Positions 25,749 to 34,305 of a DNA stretch of 64,000 bases are shown here, piece after piece (the first letter of the stretch is position 1; every line of letters begins with the position of its first letter). The DNA comes from Streptomyces wedmorensis (GTDB taxonomy: Bacteria > Actinomycetota > Actinomycetes > Streptomycetales > Streptomycetaceae). The translations under genes and the position numbers were made by a program. Where the stretch lies: positions 62,001-126,000 of the forward strand of contig NZ_JNWK01000007.1 of NCBI RefSeq assembly GCF_000716445.1, in the 5' to 3' direction. The notes under the pieces were generated by a model, which did not search any database, was not told the origin of the DNA, and worked only from the letters and a program-made list of their open reading frames with translations.

Positions 25749-27614
25749 ATGACGCAGCCACCCCCGCCCCCGCCGAACCAACCCCCGGATCCCCAGGGCG
25801 GCTTCGGCGCCCCGACGCCGGAGCCCGGTTACGGCCACCCGCAGCAGGCACCGCAGCCGGCGCCCGGTTACGGCTACCCGCAGCAGGCACCGCAGCCGGA
25901 TCCGGGTTACGGCTACCCGCAGGCTCCACAGCAGCCGCCGCAGCAGCCCGACCCGGGCTACGGCTACCCCACGCAGCCGCAGCAGCCGTACGGCTACCCC
26001 ACGCAGCCCCAACAGCCTCAGCAGCCCCCGCAGTACGGCGCCTACCAGCAGCCGCAGCAGCCTCCGTACGGCTATCCGACCCAGCCCCAGCAGTCCTACG
26101 GCGGCTACCAGCAGCCGGCGCCCGCCCCCTCGGCGCCGGGTGGCAGGAAGCTGTCCGCCCAGCTCCAGATCGTCATCGCGGCGGTCGTCGCCGTCGCGGT
26201 GATCATCGGCGTGGGCATCTGGTACGCCGGTTCCGACGGTGACGGCAAGGACGAGGCCAAGGGCACCGGCGGCACCTCGCAGGGCACCGACGGCGGCGGT
26301 TCCGGCGACACCAAGGGCATCGGCGGGGGCGGCAAGGAGAAGGCGCCCGCGAACACCCAGGCGAAGACGGCCTTCACCGTGCCCGAGCCGAAGGTCCCGG
26401 ACGTCACGGACGTGTCCGGCTCCTGGACCACGGACAAGGCGTACGTGAAGACGGGCGTCAACTCGGTCGTCGCGTACGACATCGACAAGGGCACGGTCCT
26501 GTGGACGCTGCCGCTGACCGGTCAGGTCTGCGGCGCCTCGCGGCACATGACGGCCGACCACAAGGTGCCGATCCTCTTCGAGGCCAGCAAGCGCGTCGCG
26601 CCGCGCTACTACCAGCTGTGCACCGAGGTCGGCATGATCGACCTGAACACCGGCAAGCTGCTGTGGTCGACCTCGGTCACCGGCGGCACCGCGGGCGACC
26701 AGAAGGTCCGGTTCAGCGAGGTCACGCTCAGCGGCGCGACCGTCGCGGCCGGCGGCACCGACGGCGGCGCCGCCTTCGACGCGGCCAACGGCAACCCGCG
26801 CTGGAAGCCGCAGGCCAACGACGAGAACTGCTACGACCTGGGCTACGGCGGCGGCGAGGGCCTCGTCGCGGTCCGCAAGTGCGGTCCGTACGACAGCCAG
26901 TACGTGATGGTCCAGAACCTCGACCCGGTCTCGGGCGCCCCGCTCTCGCAGTACAAGATGCCCACCGGCGTGAAGTACGCGTCGGTCGTCTCCACCAAGC
27001 CGCTCGTCGTCGCGGCCGACGTCGGCGAGACCGCCGGCGACGGCAGCGGCATCTCGGACTTCTTCTCCCTCGACGAGAAGACCGGCAAGCTCAAGGCGAA
27101 GATCACGGCGGACGCGGACCAGTACGGCGCCCGCTGCCGCTCGACGAAGGTCGAGTCCTGCTCCCAGGCGCTCGTCGGCAACGGCCGGCTCTACGTGCCG
27201 ACCGAGGAGCACGAGGGCAGCACCGGCGAGTACGGCGACGAGACCAACGAGATCATCGCCTTCGACCTGACCACCGGGCGCACCCTGCCCGACAAGGCGG
27301 ACGCGGGCGACAAGTACACCCTGGTCCCGCTCCGGATGGACGGCGGCAACCTCATCGCGTACAAGGAGCCGCCCTACGACAAGGGCGGCCGGATCGTCTC
27401 GATCGACGGCGGCACGATGAAGGAGACGCTGCTCCTGGAGAACCCGGGGGACAAGACGAGCCGCGACATGGAGGGCGAGTTCTCCGTGGACTACTCGGAG
27501 ATCCTGTACCGCGACGGACGCCTGTTCATGTCCGCCATGATGATCTCCAAGCCCCGGGCGTCCGCCCCGCCGGACGAGAAGAAGTACGTGGCGGTGTCGT
27601 ACAGCACCCGCTGA
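25749..27614 (+). CDS. Membrane-anchored PQQ-like beta-propeller protein, second of two
   Basis: The 621-residue paralogue has the same plan: a Gln/Pro/Gly/Tyr-rich cytoplasmic part (residues 1-130) built from PGYGYPQ- and QQPYGYPTQPQ-type repeats, one membrane helix (about 138-160), a Gly/Lys linker, and an outer propeller domain with phrases such as VVAYDIDKGTVLWTLPLTG, GMIDLNTGKLLWS and IIAFDLTTGRTLPDK. It begins 13 bases after the upstream gene, which fits tandem duplication and co-transcription. The end of the transcript is marked by a long hairpin at 27651. Role is not known. Confidence 0.78.
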   Translation: MTQPPPPPPNQPPDPQGGFGAPTPEPGYGHPQQAPQPAPGYGYPQQAPQPDPGYGYPQAPQQPPQQPDPGYGYPTQPQQPYGYPTQPQQPQQPPQYGAYQQPQQPPYGYPTQPQQSYGGYQQPAPAPSAPGGRKLSAQLQIVIAAVVAVAVIIGVGIWYAGSDGDGKDEAKGTGGTSQGTDGGGSGDTKGIGGGGKEKAPANTQAKTAFTVPEPKVPDVTDVSGSWTTDKAYVKTGVNSVVAYDIDKGTVLWTLPLTGQVCGASRHMTADHKVPILFEASKRVAPRYYQLCTEVGMIDLNTGKLLWSTSVTGGTAGDQKVRFSEVTLSGATVAAGGTDGGAAFDAANGNPRWKPQANDENCYDLGYGGGEGLVAVRKCGPYDSQYVMVQNLDPVSGAPLSQYKMPTGVKYASVVSTKPLVVAADVGETAGDGSGISDFFSLDEKTGKLKAKITADADQYGARCRSTKVESCSQALVGNGRLYVPTEEHEGSTGEYGDETNEIIAFDLTTGRTLPDKADAGDKYTLVPLRMDGGNLIAYKEPPYDKGGRIVSIDGGTMKETLLLENPGDKTSRDMEGEFSVDYSEILYRDGRLFMSAMMISKPRASAPPDEKKYVAVSYSTR

Positions 27615-27650
27615 ACGCGCTGACGTCGTACGGACGTTCGTGAGACGGGT

Positions 27651-27690
27651 ACAGCCCGGCGTGTCGGTTCACTCCGACGCGCCGGGCTGT
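27651..27690 (+). terminator. Strong hairpin terminator
   Basis: 17-base arms (acagcccggcgtgtcgg and ccgacgcgccgggctgt, one mismatch) around ttcact, followed by TTTG, 36 bases after the second propeller gene. Confidence 0.9.
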
Positions 27691-27775
27691 TTGCACATCG
27701 CGCCGGGTGGCGAAGAATTCGGGGTCGAGCGGGCCGGCCGGGGGACGGCGGGCCCGGAGGATGGGGGATGACCGG

Positions 27776-28459
27776 ATGGGCGTACGCCTCGTGGTGGTCG
27801 ACGACCACCGCCTGCTGGCGGAGGCGCTCGCCTCGGCGCTGAAGCTGCGCGGGCACCGGGTGCTCGCGGCGGGCGCGCCGGTGGCGGCGGCTGCGGAGCT
27901 GGTGGTGGGTCGCGGGCCGGAGGTCTGTCTGCTCGGCACGGCCGCGCCGGCCGCGCCGGGCGCCTTCGACGTGGTCGTACGGATCAAACGGGAGCGGCCG
28001 CAGGTGGCCGTGGTGGTGCTCGGTCCGGTGCCGTCGCCGCGCGGGATCGCGGCGGCGTTCGCGGCCGGTGCCTCGGGGTACGTCCGGCACGACGAGCGCA
28101 TCGAGGGCGTCGAGCGCGCCCTGGTGAAGGCCAGGGCGGGGGAGTCGGCGGTGGCGCCGGCGCTGCTCCAGGGTGCCTTCGCGGAGCTGCTGCACCCGTC
28201 GGCTCAGCCGGACGACGAGGCGCAGCGGCTGCTGCGGATGCTCACGCAGCGGGAGGTGGAGGTCCTCGTCCGGGTGGCGGAGGGGGAGGACACCCGGCTG
28301 ATCGCGGCGGGGATGGGGATCGCGCCGAGCACGGCGCGGACGCACGTGCAGCGGGTCCTGATGAAGCTGGGGGTCGGTTCGCGCCTGGAGGCGGCGGCCC
28401 TGGCGGCCCGGACGGGGCTGCTCGACCGGGCGGTGCCGGGGCAGCGCGGCCCCTGCTGA
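27776..28459 (+). CDS. Orphan NarL/LuxR-type regulator lacking the phosphoacceptor Asp
   Basis: The 227-residue protein has a receiver-like domain (residues 1-120, starting [20 protein letters not shown]) and a C-terminal LuxR helix-turn-helix (about 150-210, [20 protein letters not shown], then [18 protein letters not shown]). Acidic residues Asp9-Asp10 are present, but the expected phosphorylated Asp around position 54 is Gly (CLLGTAAP) and the conserved receiver Lys region reads YVRHDE. It is therefore an atypical receiver, probably controlled without phosphorylation. No kinase gene is next to it. ATG 27776 was chosen; ATG 27761 and GTG 27707 are in frame. It lies just upstream of the gal operon. 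Confidence 0.82.
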   Translation: MGVRLVVVDDHRLLAEALASALKLRGHRVLAAGAPVAAAAELVVGRGPEVCLLGTAAPAAPGAFDVVVRIKRERPQVAVVVLGPVPSPRGIAAAFAAGASGYVRHDERIEGVERALVKARAGESAVAPALLQGAFAELLHPSAQPDDEAQRLLRMLTQREVEVLVRVAEGEDTRLIAAGMGIAPSTARTHVQRVLMKLGVGSRLEAAALAARTGLLDRAVPGQRGPC

Positions 28460-28526
28460 GGCTTCCGCCGAGGCGGCTCGTGAGGTGATGCCGGAGGGTC
28501 CCGGGGTACGGGGCCCCGCTTCGCCA

Positions 28527-28573
28527 TTGACGTCGATGTTTGAATGTGATTCTTTGTGCGTGGTTCTGTTTGA
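28527..28573 (+). promoter_or_regulatory. Candidate gal operon promoter/operator region
   Basis: In the 134-base gap before galT lies an AT-rich stretch with TTGACG (28527-28532), two direct copies of TGTTTGA exactly 30 bases apart (28537-28543 and 28567-28573) and a small inverted repeat GAAT-GTG-ATTC (28542-28552). The Streptomyces gal operon has a glucose-repressed, galactose-dependent promoter with a complex repeat operator (established knowledge); placing it here is inference. Confidence 0.5.
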
Positions 28574-28593
28574 TCCGCCCGAAGGGCACTGCC

Positions 28594-29637
28594 GTGAAGA
28601 AGACCGTCACCACGCTCGCCGACGGGCGCGAGCTGATCTACTACGACACCCGCGACGACACGGTCCGCACCGCCGTCGACCCGCGGCCCCTCACCCCCGT
28701 CGTCTCCCGCTCCGAGATCCGGTACGACGAGCTCACCGGCGACCCCGTCGCCGTCGCCTCGCACCGGCAGGCCCGCACCTACCACCCGCCGGCCGACGCC
28801 TGCCCGCTGTGCCCCGCCAAGGACGGCCGCGAGAGCGAGGTCCCGGAGGAGAGCTACGAGGTGGTGGTCTTCGAGAACCGCTTCCCCTCCCTCTCCGGCG
28901 GCGTCGGCCGCTGCGAGGTCGTCTGCTTCACCGACGACCACACGGTCTCCTTCGCCGACCTCACCGAGGAGCGGGCCCGGCTCGTCCTCGACGCCTGGAC
29001 CGACCGGACCGCCGCGCTCTCCGCCCTGCCCGGCGTCGAACAGGTCTACTGCTTCGAGAACCGCGGCCGGGAGATCGGCGTCACCCTGCCCCACGCGCAC
29101 GGCCAGATCTACGCCTTCCCCTACGTGTCCCCCCGGACGGCCGCCATGCGGCGCCGGACCGACGAGCACCGGGCGGCGACCGGCCGGAACCTCTTCGACG
29201 ACGTCGTCGCCCGCGAGCGGGCCGACGGCGAGCGGGTGGTCCTGGAGACCGAGCACTGGATCGCCTTCGTGCCGTACGCCGCCCACTGGCCGTACGAGGT
29301 GCACCTCTACCCCAAGCGGCGGGTGCCCGACCTGCTCGCCCTCGACGAGGCCGCCCGCACAGAGTGCGCACAGGTCTACCTGGAACTCTTGAGGCGCTTC
29401 GACCGGCTCTTCGGCCCGGACGAGCCGCCGACGCCCTACATCGCCGCCTGGCACCAGGCGCCGTTCACGGACGAGCGGCGCGAGGACTTCGGACTCCACC
29501 TGGAGCTTTTCAGCGTCCGGCGCGCCTCTGGCAAGCTGAAGTTCCTCGCGGGCACCGAGTCCGGCATGGGCGCGTTCATGAACGACGTACGGCCGGAGGA
29601 CGCGGCCCGACGACTCCGAGAGGTGGCGACCGCATGA
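28594..29637 (+). CDS. galT: Galactose-1-phosphate uridylyltransferase GalT
   Basis: The 347-residue enzyme swaps UMP between UDP-glucose and galactose 1-phosphate in the Leloir pathway. The N-terminal half has the zinc-site pair CPLCP (near residue 68) and the substrate segment [13 protein letters not shown]; the active site is [14 protein letters not shown] (near 165) with the HxHxQ histidines that carry the UMP. The C-terminal half ends with [17 protein letters not shown] and [19 protein letters not shown] 28594 follows GAAGGG; the frame runs to 28540 without support. Its TGA overlaps the galE ATG. Confidence 0.95.
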   Translation: MKKTVTTLADGRELIYYDTRDDTVRTAVDPRPLTPVVSRSEIRYDELTGDPVAVASHRQARTYHPPADACPLCPAKDGRESEVPEESYEVVVFENRFPSLSGGVGRCEVVCFTDDHTVSFADLTEERARLVLDAWTDRTAALSALPGVEQVYCFENRGREIGVTLPHAHGQIYAFPYVSPRTAAMRRRTDEHRAATGRNLFDDVVARERADGERVVLETEHWIAFVPYAAHWPYEVHLYPKRRVPDLLALDEAARTECAQVYLELLRRFDRLFGPDEPPTPYIAAWHQAPFTDERREDFGLHLELFSVRRASGKLKFLAGTESGMGAFMNDVRPEDAARRLREVATA

Positions 29638-30629
29638 CCACGACCGCGAAGAGGTACCTGGTGACGGGAGGCGCCGGCTACGTCGGCAGCGTCGTCGCCG
29701 CCCACCTCCTGGAACGGGGCCACCGGGTCACCGTCCTCGACGACCTCTCCACCGGCTTCGCCGAAGGGGTCCCGGACGGCGCCGAGTTCGTCGAGGGCCG
29801 CATCCAGGACGCGGCGAAGTGGCTCGACGCCTCCTACGACGGCGTGCTGCACTTCGCCGCCTTCTCGCAGGTCGGCGAGTCCGTCGCCAAGCCCGAGAAG
29901 TACTGGGAGAACAACGTCGGCGGCACCATGGCCCTGCTCGCGGCCATGCGCGACGCCGGGGTGCGCCGGCTGGTCTTCTCCTCCACCGCCGCGACCTACG
30001 GCGAGCCGGAGACCGTGCCGATCACCGAGACCGCGCCCACCTCGCCCACCAGCCCGTACGGCGCGAGCAAGCTGGCCGTCGACCACATGATCGGCGGCGA
30101 GTGCGCCGCCCACGGCCTGGCCGCCGTCTCGCTGCGCTACTTCAACGTCGCCGGCGCGTACGGCTCCCTCGGCGAGCGCCACCACCCCGAGTCCCACCTC
30201 GTCCCGCTCGTCCTCCAGGTCGCCCTGGGCGAGCGCGAGGCGATCTCGGTGTACGGCGAGGACTACCCGACCCCGGACGGCACCTGCGTCCGCGACTACA
30301 TCCACGTCGCCGACCTCGCCGAGGCCCATCTCCTGGCGCTCGACGCCATGACGGCGGACTCCGTGCCGGCCGGCGAGCACCTGGTCTGCAACCTCGGCAA
30401 CGGCAACGGCTTCTCCGTCCGCCAGGTCGTCGAGACCGCGCGCGAGGTCACCGGCCACCCGATCCCCGAGATCACCGCCGCGCGGCGGCCCGGCGACCCG
30501 GCCGTCCTGGTCGCCTCCGCCGACGCCGCCCGCGAGCGGCTCGGCTGGACCCCCTCCCGCCCCGACCTGGCCGCCGTCGTCGCCGACGCGTGGGCGTTCG
30601 CCCGGCACCGTCGGGAGGGAGGCGCATGA
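29634..30629 (+). CDS. galE: UDP-glucose 4-epimerase GalE
   Basis: The 331-residue short-chain dehydrogenase interconverts UDP-galactose and UDP-glucose. Motifs: [18 protein letters not shown] (NAD-binding glycines, residues 8-25), [13 protein letters not shown] (near 73), [13 protein letters not shown] (catalytic Ser/Thr near 115) and [11 protein letters not shown] (YxxxK near 141), then [13 protein letters not shown]. Length is normal. Both ends overlap neighbours by ATGA, so galT-galE-galK are translated from one message. Confidence 0.95.
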   Translation: MTTTAKRYLVTGGAGYVGSVVAAHLLERGHRVTVLDDLSTGFAEGVPDGAEFVEGRIQDAAKWLDASYDGVLHFAAFSQVGESVAKPEKYWENNVGGTMALLAAMRDAGVRRLVFSSTAATYGEPETVPITETAPTSPTSPYGASKLAVDHMIGGECAAHGLAAVSLRYFNVAGAYGSLGERHHPESHLVPLVLQVALGEREAISVYGEDYPTPDGTCVRDYIHVADLAEAHLLALDAMTADSVPAGEHLVCNLGNGNGFSVRQVVETAREVTGHPIPEITAARRPGDPAVLVASADAARERLGWTPSRPDLAAVVADAWAFARHRREGGA

Positions 30630-31765
30630 GCGTCGCCGCCGGCTTCGAGGCGCTGTACGGCGCCGCGCCCGACGGGGTGTGGGCCGCCCCCGGGCGGGTC
30701 AACCTCATCGGTGAGTACACCGACTTCAACGACGGCTTCGTGCTGCCGCTCGCGCTGCCGCACACCACCGTCGCCGCCGTCTCCCGCCGTGACGACGGCG
30801 TCCTGCGGCTGCACTCCGCCGACATCGACGGCGGGATCGTGCAGCTGGAGGTCGACGCCCTGGAGCCGCTGTCCGGCGGCGGCTGGGCCGCCTACCCGGC
30901 CGGCGTCGTCTGGGCGCTGCGGGAGGCCGGGCACCCGGTGGCGGGGGCCGACGTGCACCTCACGTCGACCGTGCCGACCGGCGCCGGGCTCTCCTCGTCG
31001 GCGGCCCTGGAGGTCGTCACGGCGCTCGCCCTGAACGACCTGTTCGGCCTCGGGCTCTCGCGCCCCGAGCTCGCCCGGATCGCGCAGCGCGCCGAGAACG
31101 CCTTCGTCGGCGTCCCCTGCGGCGTCATGGACCAGATGGCCTCCGCCTGCGCGGAGGAGGGCCACGCCCTCCATCTGGACACCCGGGACCTCTCGTACCG
31201 TCAGGTCCCCTTCGACCTGGCCCGCGAGGGGCTGCGGCTGCTCGTCGTCGACACCCGGGTGAAGCACGCGCTCGGGGACGGCGCGTACGCGGAGCGGCGC
31301 GCCGGGTGTGAAGCGGGTGCGCGGGCGCTCGGGGTGAAGGCCCTGCGCGACGTGAGCGCCGCGCATCTATCCGAATCCCTCGCACTCCTGGGCGACGAGA
31401 CGATTCTTCGGTACGTCCGGCACGTCGTCACCGACAACGCCCGGGTGGAGCGCGTGATCGCCCTGCTCGACGCCGGGGACACCCGGGCCGTCGGGCCGGT
31501 CCTCACCGAGGGGCACGCCTCCCTCCGCGACGACCTGCGGGTCTCCTGCCCGGAGCTCGACCTCGTGGTCGAGGCGGCGAACGCGGCGGGCGCGCTCGGC
31601 GCCCGGATGACCGGCGGCGGTTTCGGCGGCTCGGCCGTCGTCCTCGTCGACGCCGACCGGGCGGAAGCGGTCTCGGCCGCCGTCGTCGAGGCCTTCGCCG
31701 CGGCCGGACACGCGGTACCCGGGATCTTCCCGGCGGTGCCCTCGGCGGGTGCGCGCCGGCTCTGA
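30626..31765 (+). CDS. galK: Galactokinase GalK
   Basis: The 379-residue GHMP kinase phosphorylates galactose at C1 with ATP, the first step of the pathway completed by GalT and GalE. It carries the galactokinase signature [20 protein letters not shown] (near residue 20), the ATP loop [16 protein letters not shown] (near 113), the catalytic Asp region [18 protein letters not shown] and the late motif [17 protein letters not shown] 30626 is preceded by GGGAGGGAGG and overlaps the galE stop. It is the last gene of the operon; the 238-base gap that follows holds the promoter region of the next regulator but no terminator-like hairpin stands out. Confidence 0.95.
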   Translation: MSVAAGFEALYGAAPDGVWAAPGRVNLIGEYTDFNDGFVLPLALPHTTVAAVSRRDDGVLRLHSADIDGGIVQLEVDALEPLSGGGWAAYPAGVVWALREAGHPVAGADVHLTSTVPTGAGLSSSAALEVVTALALNDLFGLGLSRPELARIAQRAENAFVGVPCGVMDQMASACAEEGHALHLDTRDLSYRQVPFDLAREGLRLLVVDTRVKHALGDGAYAERRAGCEAGARALGVKALRDVSAAHLSESLALLGDETILRYVRHVVTDNARVERVIALLDAGDTRAVGPVLTEGHASLRDDLRVSCPELDLVVEAANAAGALGARMTGGGFGGSAVVLVDADRAEAVSAAVVEAFAAAGHAVPGIFPAVPSAGARRL

Positions 31766-32003
31766 ACCCGTCCCCGCATCCGTACGAGTTCGCGCAGTTC
31801 CGCCAAACGGCCCCCACCGTGACGCCCCGCCCCTACTCTGTTGGGCAGCGCCGGTGGGGGCCGGTGCTGTTCAGGGGTCGAGACCCGTCGGGTACGGCGC
31901 CGGGAGCGGGGTAACAGTCACGCACGGCGGCGGCCGGGCGATCGGCGGACCCGCCTCCGGCGCCGTACCGCGCCGGTCCGTTCCTCGATGCATGGGGGTG
32001 TCC

Positions 32004-32783
32004 GTGGCACGTATCCGGGTCCTGGTGGTGGACGACCACCGCATCTTCGCCGAGTCGCTGGCCGCCGCCCTCGCGGCGGAGCCCGACGTCGACGTCGCCG
32101 CCGCCGGCAGCGGCCCGGCCGCACTGCGCTGCCTGGACCGCGGCGCCGCGGAGGGGCGCAGGTTCGACGTGCTCCTCGTCGACGCCGAGCTGGGCGCGGG
32201 GCCCGCCGCCGGCGCGGCCGCGGCCCACCCCGCCCCGGCCGACCCGGAGGCCGTCGTCGACGGGATCTCCCTGGTCGCGGGCGTGCGCCGGGCCCAGCCC
32301 GCCCTGCGTACGGTCGTCCTGGCGGAGAAGGACGACCCGCACCGGGCCGCGCTCGCCCTCCAGGCCGGGGCCTCCGGCTGGGTCGCCAAGGACTGTTCGC
32401 TCCAGCGGCTGCTCGCCGTGGTCCGCGGGGTGCTGCGGGACGAGACGCATCTGCCGCCCGCGCTGCTCACGGGCGTCCTGCGGGAGCTGACGGCGGCCCG
32501 CAAGCACCGGACGGACAGTGAGCGGCTCGTGGAGTCGCTGACCCCGCGCGAGCGGGAGGTGCTGCGCTGCATGGTGGCGGGCCTGGGCCGAAAGGCCGTC
32601 GCGGAGCGGCTGTTCCTCTCCCCGCACACCGTCCGTACGCACATGCAGAACGTGTTGGGGAAGCTGGGCGTGCACTCGACCCTGGCGGCGGTGGCGCTGG
32701 CCCGGCGGGCCGGTGTGGGCCCGGCGGAGCCGGCTGCGGCGCTAGCCGGGGACGTTGTCGAACGGGGCGGTCAGCCGGCGTAG
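32004..32783 (+). CDS. Orphan NarL/LuxR-type response regulator
   Basis: The 259-residue protein has a receiver domain (RIRVLVVDDHRIFAESLAAA, Asp10-Asp11, phosphoacceptor Asp60 in FDVLLVDAEL, conserved Lys in GWVAKDCS) interrupted after Asp60 by an Ala/Pro-rich insert of about 20 residues, and a C-terminal LuxR helix-turn-helix (LTPREREVLRCMVAGLGRKA, LSPHTVRTHMQNVLGKLG). Unlike the regulator upstream of gal, the phosphorylation residues are intact. No histidine kinase is adjacent. GTG 32004 has GGGGG five bases away; ATG 31992 and GTG 31998 are alternatives. Its 3' end overlaps tamR by 42 bases. Confidence 0.82.
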   Translation: MARIRVLVVDDHRIFAESLAAALAAEPDVDVAAAGSGPAALRCLDRGAAEGRRFDVLLVDAELGAGPAAGAAAAHPAPADPEAVVDGISLVAGVRRAQPALRTVVLAEKDDPHRAALALQAGASGWVAKDCSLQRLLAVVRGVLRDETHLPPALLTGVLRELTAARKHRTDSERLVESLTPREREVLRCMVAGLGRKAVAERLFLSPHTVRTHMQNVLGKLGVHSTLAAVALARRAGVGPAEPAAALAGDVVERGGQPA

Positions 32784-33239
32784 CAGGGCGGCCAGTTCGC
32801 CGCGCTGGGCGCGGGAGAGCTGGGCGAGGATGGCGCGCTCCTGGGCGAGCAGCCCGGCGAGCGCCTCGTCGGCGCGGTCGCGGCCCTCGGGGGTGAGCCG
32901 GACGAGGACCCCGCGTCGGTCGCTGGGGTCGGGCAGCCGTTCGACCAGACCCTTCTTGGTGAGCCGGTCGATGCGGTTGGTCATGGTGCCGGAGGTGACG
33001 AGGGTCTGGGTGAGGAGCTGGCCGGGGGACAGCTGGTAGGGCGCGCCGGCCCGGCGGAGCGAGGTGAGGACGTCGAACTCCCAGGGCTCCAGCTGGTGCT
33101 CGGAGAAGGCGAGTCGACGGGCGCGGTCGAGGTGCCGGGCGAGCCGTGAGACGCGGCTGAGCACCTCGAGCGGTTCCACGTCGAGGTCGGGGCGCTCGCG
33201 GCGCCATGCAGCGACCAGTCGGTCGACCTCGTCCTCCAT
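32742..33239 (-). CDS. tamR: MarR-family regulator, TamR type
   Basis: The 165-residue winged-helix protein has FSEHQLEPWEFDVLTSLRRA (about residues 45-64), a recognition-helix region TLVTSGTMTNRIDRLTKKGL (about 79-98) and a wing with DPSDRRGVLVRLTPEG (about 104-119). It faces a putative trans-aconitate methyltransferase gene across 163 bases that contain two perfect palindromes. In S. coelicolor the MarR protein TamR represses the divergent tam gene and aconitase-linked genes and is released by citrate, trans-aconitate and related ligands (established knowledge); the assignment here rests on that arrangement. The 3' end overlaps the response-regulator gene. Confidence 0.85.
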   Translation of the reverse strand: MEDEVDRLVAAWRRERPDLDVEPLEVLSRVSRLARHLDRARRLAFSEHQLEPWEFDVLTSLRRAGAPYQLSPGQLLTQTLVTSGTMTNRIDRLTKKGLVERLPDPSDRRGVLVRLTPEGRDRADEALAGLLAQERAILAQLSRAQRGELAALLRRLTAPFDNVPG

Positions 33240-33290
33240 GACGATCAGTGTAGAGGGTCTGTTGACATAAAGTCTCTTGGGTTCGAGTTT

Positions 33291-33320
33291 CTCGATATCG
33301 AGTATCTTGAAATCAAGATA
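33291..33320. promoter_or_regulatory. Two adjacent palindromic operators between tamR and tam
   Basis: CTCGATATCGAG (33291-33302) is a perfect 12-base palindrome; the next bases, TATCTTGA-AA-TCAAGATA (33303-33320), form 8-base perfect arms. Centres are 15 bases apart. This is the MarR operator style, and a TTGACA (33262-33267) lies nearby, so one bound protein could block both genes. Confidence 0.75.
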
Positions 33321-33402
33321 TATTTCCCTGGACTACGGGGAAGGGACCCGGCCGGAACTTCGTTCCGCTTCGGCAACACGTGCCAGCAAGGGGGCTTCGA
33401 AC

Positions 33403-34236
33403 ATGCATTCCGTGGAATCCGCCGCACCAACCTGGGATCCGCAGCAGTACCTCCGTCACTCCGGCCACCGCACCCGGCCGTTCCTCGACCTGCTCGCCCG
33501 AATACCGCACCTGCCGGCCCAGGACCGGCCCGCCCGCATCGCCGACCTCGGCTGCGGTCCCGGCAACGTGACGGCCCTCCTCGCCGACCGGTGGGCCGAC
33601 GCGCACATCACCGGCTTCGACCTCTCGCCGGAGATGCTGGAACGCGCCGAGAAGGACTGGGCGGGCACCACCCGCGGCGGCGGCTGGCTCGACTTCCGGC
33701 CGGCGGACGCCGCCCACTGGACCCCCACCGAGCCCTACGACCTGATCGTCTCCAACGCGGCCCTCCAGTGGGTGCCCAACCACCCCGAGTCCCTCGCCCC
33801 CTGGGTCGACGGACTCCACCCCGGCGGCACCCTCGCCTTCCAGGTCCCCGGCAACTTCACCTCACCCAGCCACGCCCTCCTCGGCGAGCTCTGCGAGACC
33901 CCCGAGTGGCGCGACCGCCTCGGCGACCAGGGCCGCCGCTTCGTCCACATCCTCGACCCGGCCGAGTACCTCACCAGGCTCACCGACCTCGGCTGCGAGA
34001 CGGACGTCTGGGAGACCACGTACAGCCAGCTCCTGCAGGGCGAGGACCCCGTCCTCGACTGGGTGAAGGGCACGGCACTGCGGCCCGTCCTCACCACCCT
34101 CGGCGACGACCAGGAGGCGATCGACGCCTTCCTCGCCCAGTACCGCGCCCTGCTGCGCGAGGCCTACCCGGCAGGCCCGCACGGCACCGTCTTCCCCTTC
34201 CGGCGCATCTTCGCCGTCGCCCGCAAGCAGGGGTGA
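33403..34236 (+). CDS. tam: Trans-aconitate 2-methyltransferase-like enzyme
   Basis: The 277-residue SAM-dependent methyltransferase has RIADLGCGPGNVTALLADRW (SAM loop, residues 43-62), GFDLSPEML, LIVSNAALQWVPNHP (near 115) and WVDGLHPGGTLAFQVPGNF, all matching Tam. Tam methylates trans-aconitate, a spontaneous inhibitor of aconitase, and so protects the citric acid cycle. ATG 33403 has a GGGGG stretch 10 bases upstream; the frame is open to 33277 but crosses the operators. Expression is probably controlled by the divergent tamR gene. A long hairpin follows the stop. Confidence 0.87.
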   Translation: MHSVESAAPTWDPQQYLRHSGHRTRPFLDLLARIPHLPAQDRPARIADLGCGPGNVTALLADRWADAHITGFDLSPEMLERAEKDWAGTTRGGGWLDFRPADAAHWTPTEPYDLIVSNAALQWVPNHPESLAPWVDGLHPGGTLAFQVPGNFTSPSHALLGELCETPEWRDRLGDQGRRFVHILDPAEYLTRLTDLGCETDVWETTYSQLLQGEDPVLDWVKGTALRPVLTTLGDDQEAIDAFLAQYRALLREAYPAGPHGTVFPFRRIFAVARKQG

Positions 34237-34257
34237 CCGCACCGACGGGGGGACGCA

Positions 34258-34295
34258 CGGGCGCCCCGCACCGGAGTTCCGGTGCGGGGCGCCCG
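34258..34295. terminator. Bidirectional hairpin between tam and the FG-GAP gene
   Basis: Perfect 18-base arms (cgggcgccccgcaccgga and its complement) around GT, between convergent genes. Confidence 0.9.
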
Positions 34296-34305
34296 CGTTC
34301 CCCTG

